Below are positions 54,437 to 62,000 of a DNA stretch of 64,000 bases, piece by piece. This DNA is from Tritrichomonas foetus (lineage: Eukaryota > Parabasalia > Tritrichomonadida > Tritrichomonadidae): assembly GCA_001839685.1 (NCBI GenBank), contig MLAK01000927.1, forward strand, positions 82,093 through 146,092. Reading direction: 5' to 3'. Below the pieces are notes generated by a model that saw only the letters and a program-made list of their open reading frames with translations, was not told where the DNA came from and ran no database searches. Within the stretch, counting starts at the first letter, position 1; every line of letters begins with the position of its first letter. The translations under genes were made by a program, and so were the position numbers.

Positions 54437-56587
54437 TTACAAGGTTTCTTTTTCGTCAATGAGAACAGATTTTTCAAGCCATCTTCGATGAATTGTATTG
54501 AGTTGAAATCTTTCTTCCTGATCTTCAGATGTCAATGCAAAGAACTGTGCACCTTCTGCTCCACTAATCACTTTTCTTGCAACATCTCTTGGTGTTGGCT
54601 CACCTTTGAGCTCATTATCATATAAAAATTGAGCAGATTCTGTCCATTTTCTTGCAGAATCAATTAAAGATTGGCTTAATTGCAAAATATTTGGATCAAA
54701 AAATCTATTTAATATCATTAACATATGTGATTTTTTATCGGGATCAGCATTATTCATTTCTTTCTTAAAGAATTGGATTGCTTTAAATGCGTACGATTGT
54801 TCTTTCTGGCAAATATAACAAAAGCTTTCTAAAAGCAATGTTGTTGATTTGGATTCAACTTCTTCATCTTTCTTATCATTTTTATTATTTTTCCTAGGTG
54901 GTGTGCATAAAGCAGCAACAATTTTTTCAAGGTTTTGATCAGAAATTTCTTTTTTGGCTCCATTACTGGGATTTTTAAACATAATTTCGTAAAAATTAGG
55001 TTCCATAATCGGAAATTTTTGTTGTTCAATCATCATTCGAATGGTATTAATAGATCTTTGTCCCATTTCATTTTTGGTCCTTTCGAAAAAGTTATTATAA
55101 GTAAGATCACTATATTCTTCGATGCCAATATCGCTTACTAAGAAATTACGTATGTTTTCCTTTTCATTTTCAGTTAAAGGATAAAAGCAGAGATTACAAT
55201 CAGGTGTATGAATATCAATATAATATAGCGTTGAATTATTTTTTTGGGATTTTCTAAGCTCTTTAAAACCTAGTTTACTAATTGAAGAATAAGGAATTCG
55301 AAATACTGTTGTAAAGTTTTGAGTCAATGTAAAATTGGGCATATAATCCCATTGAAGCATGGATAATTTGAATACGAGCATTCCAGGAACAGTTGACGTT
55401 TGCTTTTGTTCAAAAACTAATTTAGGGATGTTATTATTACTATGATCAACAAGCCTTTCTGGAATTGGATCAAATTCTGCATAAATGTTTCGAATAACTG
55501 CCACTGTAGAGTCGGAAGTTGGTGAACAAGCAAAAATCCTAGAATCAAAAGAATTTGATAAATTATCTACAAAGTTTGGTTCATTAGTTGTAAGAACTTC
55601 GATATTTGGGAGATCTTTTTTAAGTATATATGGTGATAAAGTAAAAGGTATTTTGGTACGTGGATTCATTTCCATTAATTTGTGAAGTGAAGTGGACGAA
55701 AGATCTAAAAAGTAAAAAGGCAGTGATTCAGCAGTTTGTAAATTTTGATTCTTACCATTCATCTTTGAATAATTCGCTTTTGAATCATTCATTTTAACAT
55801 TATTCATTTTTTTTCGAATGCTAGATAAAACATCATGTAGTTTTTGATTAATATCTGGCATATCTTTTGGATTGATGGCGCTTTTTAGTTCATTAATTGA
55901 AGTGAAAATTGCTGATGAATGAAAGGGAGAGAAATTGTTGGATATCACGACTTCGAAAAAATACTTACCAATTTTCCGAAAAAGTTCATGGAAAAAAATT
56001 TCATCAAAATCGTCGTTATTTTTCACATTAAAATAATCTTCCTTGACGCATTTAGTGAATCCTATCATATCATTTATCCCAATTGGTTGGAGTGCTTTAT
56101 TATCAATAAATTCTCTAATAATAGTATCAGTGAAAAAAAAATCTTCACTGTTAAATTCTGACATGTAAGCAATCTCAAGGAGCATTTTGAAATCGAGAAT
56201 ATCTAAAAATTTTTCTTTGATATGATCACCAAAGTTCCTGATTGTTGTGTGATGGTCAGTAAAAATATCTGTGACAGAAGCAAGAAAAATAGTATCTAAT
56301 GGATAACCATAAATGAAATTTTTGTAATTTTCATTTTGGATTAATTCATTGAAGAAGTAACGATTCAAAATTGCCAAAATAAAATATATCAATACTTTTT
56401 CATTGGAATTTATTCCAAGAAGAGGCTTTGTATTATGAATATTAATAAATTTTTGATAAAAATCACCCATTTGTATTTTTTTATCTTGGTGAGAATAGTT
56501 TTTAAATGCATCTGCTATTAATTCTTTATATTCTGCATTTATATCTTCTTTATCATGCCGCAAAATTCCATGTATCAAAGTATCCAT
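54437..56587 (-). CDS. Unknown 716-residue protein with a possible PH-like segment
   Basis: I do not recognise this protein. It is 716 residues, soluble, mostly helical, and shares no obvious catalytic motif. Residues 1-230 are helical (YFILAILNRYFFNELIQNEN). A low-complexity Lys/Asn/Met stretch lies near 255-285. Residues about 395-495 alternate strands and end with a helix (FRIPYSSISKLGF, LYYIDIHTPDCNLCFYPLTE), a pattern seen in PH/GRAM-like folds. A helical tail with a charged loop near 590 ends the protein. An out-of-frame ATG at 56594-56592 precedes the ATG at 56587 and opens a 13-codon frame overlapping the start. The gene diverges from the ARM-like gene at 56692 across 104 bases. Confidence 0.75.
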   Translation of the reverse strand: MDTLIHGILRHDKEDINAEYKELIADAFKNYSHQDKKIQMGDFYQKFINIHNTKPLLGINSNEKVLIYFILAILNRYFFNELIQNENYKNFIYGYPLDTIFLASVTDIFTDHHTTIRNFGDHIKEKFLDILDFKMLLEIAYMSEFNSEDFFFTDTIIREFIDNKALQPIGINDMIGFTKCVKEDYFNVKNNDDFDEIFFHELFRKIGKYFFEVVISNNFSPFHSSAIFTSINELKSAINPKDMPDINQKLHDVLSSIRKKMNNVKMNDSKANYSKMNGKNQNLQTAESLPFYFLDLSSTSLHKLMEMNPRTKIPFTLSPYILKKDLPNIEVLTTNEPNFVDNLSNSFDSRIFACSPTSDSTVAVIRNIYAEFDPIPERLVDHSNNNIPKLVFEQKQTSTVPGMLVFKLSMLQWDYMPNFTLTQNFTTVFRIPYSSISKLGFKELRKSQKNNSTLYYIDIHTPDCNLCFYPLTENEKENIRNFLVSDIGIEEYSDLTYNNFFERTKNEMGQRSINTIRMMIEQQKFPIMEPNFYEIMFKNPSNGAKKEISDQNLEKIVAALCTPPRKNNKNDKKDEEVESKSTTLLLESFCYICQKEQSYAFKAIQFFKKEMNNADPDKKSHMLMILNRFFDPNILQLSQSLIDSARKWTESAQFLYDNELKGEPTPRDVARKVISGAEGAQFFALTSEDQEERFQLNTIHRRWLEKSVLIDEKETL

Positions 56588-56691
56588 GAATCATTTATTT
56601 TTCAATACCTAAATGAACATTCGATAACATATTCAATATATTTGACCGATTATAGATTGAAAACTATATTTTAAGGAGATATTTTCATTTG
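56588..56691. promoter_or_regulatory. 104-bp divergent promoter
   Basis: A compact bidirectional promoter. For the plus gene, TCATTT at 56685-56690 gives a 5-nt leader. For the minus gene, TCATTT at 56611-56616 (minus strand) gives a 27-nt leader with an upstream ATG. Close spacing could couple their expression. Confidence 0.5.
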
Positions 56692-58146
56692 ATGGAAAAC
56701 ATTATCAGTGGGTATAAATCGATTGAAAAATTACCTAAACAAAATGTAGCCCTTCATAATTCTAACATAGATGATGATGTGACTACCCAAACAGAGCGAA
56801 TTAAAGAAATCTGTCAGAATATGATTAATTCTCTCTGTGAGATTTTCTCCAATGATGAATTATATGAAAATGAAAAACCAAAAGCATATGAATTTTTGAA
56901 TATACTTATTCAAATGCTCATGCTTTCATATGATGACAACACTTCATTTTTTGAATTTTTATCTGAAGAACTCAAAATCGAAAATTTTGTGTCTTTTCTA
57001 TCTACTCACATTCATAATGAAGAAGAAGTTGGTATATTTTTACAAATTTTATATCTTTGTTATATCAAAAAATGTATTTCGCATGGCGAAACTTTTATTC
57101 CAAACTTATTATCTATATTTTTCAAAATGGAACCGATATCACCAATTAGAACAATTTCGTTGTGCTTGATTTTAATCTCTGAGAATATTCAAAATCAGGA
57201 TTTAGATATTCATGAAGAAGGGTTCTTTTTGCACTTGAAGAAATTTTGTTTCATTAATCCAGAAATTGATCAAGCTATTTATTATTTTCTTTTAAATCTT
57301 TTTCAAAGATTTGCAAACATTAATACTACCATAATTGACTTTGTTATACATTTTAATTCCAAAATTCCTGATAACAAACTTATTCCAATATCAATCAAAC
57401 TTATTTCAACCATAGCAAAAAGCAATTCTTCTGAAATACTTGATTGTAATCAGTTTAAAATTTTGTATAAAGAGATTTTTCACCTGAATAATTTATTTTT
57501 TCAAGGAAAATTGTTGAAGACAGTTTCTAATATGAATCCTCCAGTTTTTGAGATATATTTTCCTTTTGTTGAAAATTTTATTTATTCAATAATTCAAGAT
57601 TACACACAATTATTAAGCAATTCTGATGGTTCTTTAACTGATATAATAATCATTAATATTTTGCGTGTTATAAACAAATTTTTATTCATTGACTATGAAC
57701 AAGCTCTGAAATTATTCTTTTCATTAGAAAAATTTAATATTTTTCATTTATTTATTTTACTATGTGAAGAATCATCGTTGAAAGTAAAAGTAACAATTTC
57801 GTATACATTTTCATGCTTTATTCAGGGTATTGAATCTATTCCCCTTTCTTTACATGAACAAGTTAGATCTGATAATATGTACAGAATCTATGCAAGTGTA
57901 ATCACGAAAATATTAGAAACTGATGATAGTAATATATATTATGTATTATTATGTGCCCTTCTTTGCAACTTAAAGCAAATATGTGAAACCAATAAAGTTG
58001 AAAAATATCGTAATGCTTTACTTGAAAATGGAATCATCGATTTAATTGATGATTTTTATGAACGTCATGAAGATCATGATGAATCTCTGTTAGTTGTCTT
58101 TCAAGATATTAAAAGACTGCTAGCAATAGATATAGATGAACAATAA
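56692..58146 (+). CDS. Helical ARM/HEAT-like protein, function unknown
   Basis: A 484-residue soluble protein made almost entirely of amphipathic helices with Leu/Ile-rich repeats every 40 or so residues (EFLNILIQMLMLSY, GIFLQILYLCYIKK, RTISLCLILISENI, KVTISYTFSCFIQG, YYVLLCALLCNLKQ), typical of armadillo/HEAT-like solenoids common in trichomonads. I cannot name a family. It probably acts as a scaffold or transport adaptor. The frame opens at TTG 56689, but ATG 56692 follows an initiator with a 5-nt leader. It diverges from the unknown gene at 54437-56587 and converges with the small membrane protein at 58376. Confidence 0.7.
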   Translation: MENIISGYKSIEKLPKQNVALHNSNIDDDVTTQTERIKEICQNMINSLCEIFSNDELYENEKPKAYEFLNILIQMLMLSYDDNTSFFEFLSEELKIENFVSFLSTHIHNEEEVGIFLQILYLCYIKKCISHGETFIPNLLSIFFKMEPISPIRTISLCLILISENIQNQDLDIHEEGFFLHLKKFCFINPEIDQAIYYFLLNLFQRFANINTTIIDFVIHFNSKIPDNKLIPISIKLISTIAKSNSSEILDCNQFKILYKEIFHLNNLFFQGKLLKTVSNMNPPVFEIYFPFVENFIYSIIQDYTQLLSNSDGSLTDIIIINILRVINKFLFIDYEQALKLFFSLEKFNIFHLFILLCEESSLKVKVTISYTFSCFIQGIESIPLSLHEQVRSDNMYRIYASVITKILETDDSNIYYVLLCALLCNLKQICETNKVEKYRNALLENGIIDLIDDFYERHEDHDESLLVVFQDIKRLLAIDIDEQ

Positions 58147-58375
58147 GGCTTCTTATTTTTGGAATTGGAGCATGTGATGAAGGAATACAATTCTTAAACT
58201 TGTTGTGTAGTAAAAGAAAATAATAATAATAAAGAAAAAATTCTCAAAAACGAATATATTTTGTATATTTAATATATTAATTGTAATGAGGAGAAAATAA
58301 TGATTATCCTTTTTATTTATTAAAAGATGAAAATATAATTTATAGATATCTAATGTTGATTTGTGCACTTTTCCC

Positions 58376-58852
58376 TTAATCATCCTTGGTAGTGAATATG
58401 AAAGGAGCTGCCTGAGAATGTGACACTGGTGATGTCTGATCACCAAGCAAATCCATCGCTCGGGCTCTCCATAAAACAAATAATAAAAGTGCGAATGCAA
58501 TTCCAATGAGGGTAATGCGATTTCCAAATAATAAATGATGATTTTTCGATAAAGATGTACTGATGGCCATGAGAGAAGTACTGATTAGAGTGAATAAATC
58601 AGTAAGTTGCATAAATGCGGGTTTAAATCCAATAGCAGTAGTAATAATTATTGAAAGCGAGGAAAGTAATGGTGAAAAAGCGAGTGATCTGCCAATTTCA
58701 TTTGAGATTTTACGTGATTGTTCTTTTCCTTCTTTGCTCGAAAAATTAATTGGTGCTCGATCGAAACCTGGAGGTAATGGAACACCTTCACCTTGTTCTG
58801 GTTCTTCTTCTGGTTCTGTTTGAAATCCGCCGAGTAAGGATGCGAAATCCAT
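58376..58852 (-). CDS. Small multi-pass membrane protein, unknown
   Basis: A 158-residue protein. The N-terminus (1-55) is acidic and Pro/Gly-rich with an early LLGGFQ motif. Hydrophobic segments follow at about 57-76 (LAFSPLLSSLSIIITTAIGF), 80-97 and 111-129 (ITLIGIAFALLLFVLW), then a polar tail. The basic KEGKEQSRKISNE stretch before the first segment suggests the N-terminus lies in the cytosol. There is no signal peptide and no family I recognise. It could be an organelle (hydrogenosome, ER or peroxin-like) membrane protein, but nothing in the sequence decides this. The ATG at 58852 shares a 199-base divergent promoter with the giant gene at 59052. Confidence 0.65.
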   Translation of the reverse strand: MDFASLLGGFQTEPEEEPEQGEGVPLPPGFDRAPINFSSKEGKEQSRKISNEIGRSLAFSPLLSSLSIIITTAIGFKPAFMQLTDLFTLISTSLMAISTSLSKNHHLLFGNRITLIGIAFALLLFVLWRARAMDLLGDQTSPVSHSQAAPFIFTTKDD

Positions 58853-58930
58853 TTTGTTGAGGAGAAATCTAGAATAGCCTGGTCAATTTCTTTGAATACT
58901 TTACAACCCGATCAACTTTTTTAGAAAAAT

Positions 58931-59017
58931 ACTCCAAAATAGCAGTTAACTATAATACTAATTAACCATTCTAGCCAACTCCAAAATACCGGTTAACTAT
59001 ATATATGGTTAACTATA
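58931..59017 (+). repeat. Tandem promoter repeats (2 full, 1 partial)
   Basis: Two 24-base copies differ at two positions, with a third 11-base tail copy. No other part of the window shows this block. Confidence 0.85.
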
Positions 59018-59029
59018 TTTTATTTCAAT

Positions 59030-59035
59030 TCATTT
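59030..59035 (+). promoter_or_regulatory. Inr for giant gene
   Basis: TCATTT with predicted start at 59032 gives a 20-nt leader to ATG 59052. Confidence 0.55.
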
Positions 59036-59051
59036 AAATCGTTATTTGAAC

Positions 59052-62000
59052 ATGCTCAATGGCGATGATTTTCCTTTATTTTCCGGAATAGGAACCGGTG
59101 TTGTTTGCTCAGGCAATGGCCTTGCAAGTTTGATGAAATTTCTTTTAGCAAATTCGTCCGTCGCTTTTGTTGATCAAAATTTTTTACACCCAATACCAAC
59201 GCATTTTGGTTTCAACGAAGACGATGAATACTTAGACGATATAGATTCAGAATTTATAAACTTAATTTTTTCAAACATGTTAGTTGAATTCCCGAAATCA
59301 CTTAATGATAAGAAAAATAAAGAATTTTCTAATATTAATGAAGCCATTATCAATAAATATATTGTTCCCTCAATTAAGCAAACTCTAGATGAAGATCCTT
59401 CAATGCTTCCCATTTTATTTAATCATCTTGATCATTTTGTCGGCAGCATTACAGCAACATCAGATGATTGCGATATAGCGTTTTCATCTGGAATTTCCGA
59501 AATTCTTTTTGATAGTATAAATCCTGGAAAATTAGACGTTCAAACACTTTCTAATATTTTAAATTCATGCATAAATTATATCGCACAATTTGGTTCTTCA
59601 ATAGATTGCTTTCTTCTTGCCAAAACTTGGTTGAAATCTTCCCCACAGCCATTTTTAAATTACACATCATTAGAAGAAGAAATTGGTTATCATAAATTTT
59701 TTGGCTCAAAAATTGGCAACCAAATAATCGAAAATCGAATGACATTAAAAAAACCACTTTTTCATTTTTTTAGTAATTTACTTTCTACTAGAATTTGTTT
59801 GTGGAGAGGTTATCTTTTCGTTGCAGGATATGACTATGGTGTCACTAAATGTGGAACAGGCTTTTATGGCACCATTCCAGGAACTTTAATTGCTCGTAAT
59901 TCATTTTTTAAAAATTTTCACCCAATTTCAATCGGCGTCATTAATGATTTAATCGTTTTTAAAGGTTCTGATAAATTTGAAACAACTACCTATATTCTTG
60001 ATATTATGACATTAAATATAATAAATAAAATTGACGTTTTTTCACAAAAAGCCACTTTTTGTACCTGCAATAATTTATTTTATTTAAATGAATGGGATAA
60101 AACAATCAAAGTTTACACATTTGAAAATAATCAATTTCATGAAATTTACACGAAAACTTTCGATTATGATCTTGATTTCCAGGTTTTTGATGAGTTTACC
60201 AATGGCTCAAGTTATTTTCTTTGGGGAGGATCTAAATTTTTGGAGTTAATTTTCAACACCCAACAAGTTACAAGTTTTTCACCAGCAGCAGAGAGAAATC
60301 GATATGTTTTTGATTCTTGGTCACTTCAATTTTTTCTTATTGATGACCAAGGATTAACAATTAAAACAAATATGGAAATATCTAATCGTATTGAAATCCC
60401 ACAAAATAAAGCTGAAAATCCACTTGATATTATTCATTTTTTTGTTTATTATTACTCAAATAAACTATTACAAACACGATTTTGCCATACCCCTGAATTT
60501 AATCTTCTTGTTCCGTTAATTGAAATGGTAGATTCAAATATAGAATATCGAAAATATATCCCTGTATTACTTGAAGCATCAATTCAATCACTTGAGGCAG
60601 GTAATATTTTATCCGAAGACATATTTAATATGTATCTTTCTCATTTAAATGAATTTTATAAGGATTTCCCGGCAGTTACTTTAGCATTTTTAGCAACTTT
60701 TATTACTAGTGAAAAATCGTTTCGTGAGCCAATTCTCAAAAATGCTGTGAATTTTTCAATCTTATTTCCAGCAATTTCTTTAGTTCCATCTCTTAATAAA
60801 ATCGTTTTAACTCATTTATTGACAAATGAAAAAAGCCTTGAAGCAATTAAACAGTTATTCATTAATTTTGATCATATATCTCTTGGGTTTTTGAATGTTT
60901 TAAGTCAAAGTATAGCTTATCAATTAACATTCGATCTCAAAAAATCAAAAAAATTAGCAGAGAGTTTAATGAATTTGATTAGTTATTCAGATTCAACATT
61001 ATTTTATTCTTTTCTTGAAAATTTCTTTTTCCCATTTTCAAAGGCCATGAATATATTATATAGTTCTGCTGACATGCTGATTCGCATATTACCACATTTA
61101 AAAACACCAGAAAAATTACAACAAGGTGACTCATTTTATTTATCATCCCAATTAATTTCAGATATTTCAATCAATTCAGACCGACAAATTAAATTGCCAA
61201 AATCCGGAAAATTATTTGATTTAGAATTACCAATAACATCAAAAATTATAATGGATTTTATTTTCCCTCATAAAATTAGTTGTGAAAACCTTTATTTATT
61301 TGTTTATTCAACTAAATCGCAAAAAGAGCATATTGACTTTCTTCCACCATCTGGCTCAAAACCAACTGAATACATCAGAGCAATTTATAATGCTTCTTAT
61401 GCTGCGGTTGATGTGGATGTCACTGAAAATGGCCCAGATGAGCTAACCTATACAGTAAATTGTGAAATCCCAATCTTGTCAATTTCCAAAAGTCTAATGG
61501 TAATTTCAATATTTCAATTTTATTGGGAAGCTGCAATTATTATAATTGAGTACTTAAAGCAAGAATCACAAAACGAAAAAGCTCAACAATTATTTGATGT
61601 AGTTTTCCAGAACATTCCTAATTTTGATAAAACTCAAAAATTTGCAAATATTGATATATCCTTATTAAATACTGAAAGTAATATTAAATTTATTAAAGAG
61701 AAATTAGAAACTAAAGATTTCAAACAAAAGTTATTTTATCTGACATCAGCTGTAAAATTGCCGAATTCATTTCCTTCTAAGATTATTATGAAACACTGGA
61801 ATCAATTATTTACCCAAACAATGAATATGACTGCTACTATTCAATATCAACAACTTAGAATGATAATAGACCATATTGATACAAGTGATTCTTCTTTTCT
61901 TGACATTTCTAAAACGTTAATTATGCAAAGACAAAATTATGATGATTATCATTTATTAATAATTATAAATGTAATATTAAAATATCCAACAAATGTTTTA

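Larger units (their letters stand above)
58853..59051. promoter_or_regulatory. Divergent promoter with repeated GTTAAC block
   Basis: A 24-base block ACTCCAAAATA(G/C)C(A/G)GTTAAC plus TATA occurs at 58931-58954 and 58978-59001, 47 bases apart, and a partial copy (GGTTAACTATA) at 59007-59017. The blocks contain CAGTTA and CGGTTA, matching the Myb core YAACNG on the other strand. Downstream, an initiator TCATTT at 59030-59035 gives a 20-nt leader to the giant gene. Confidence 0.6.

Noticed and set aside
58153..58527. 124-codon minus-strand ORF
   Set aside because: Overlaps the C-terminal half of the small membrane protein in another frame and runs into AT-rich 3' spacer.
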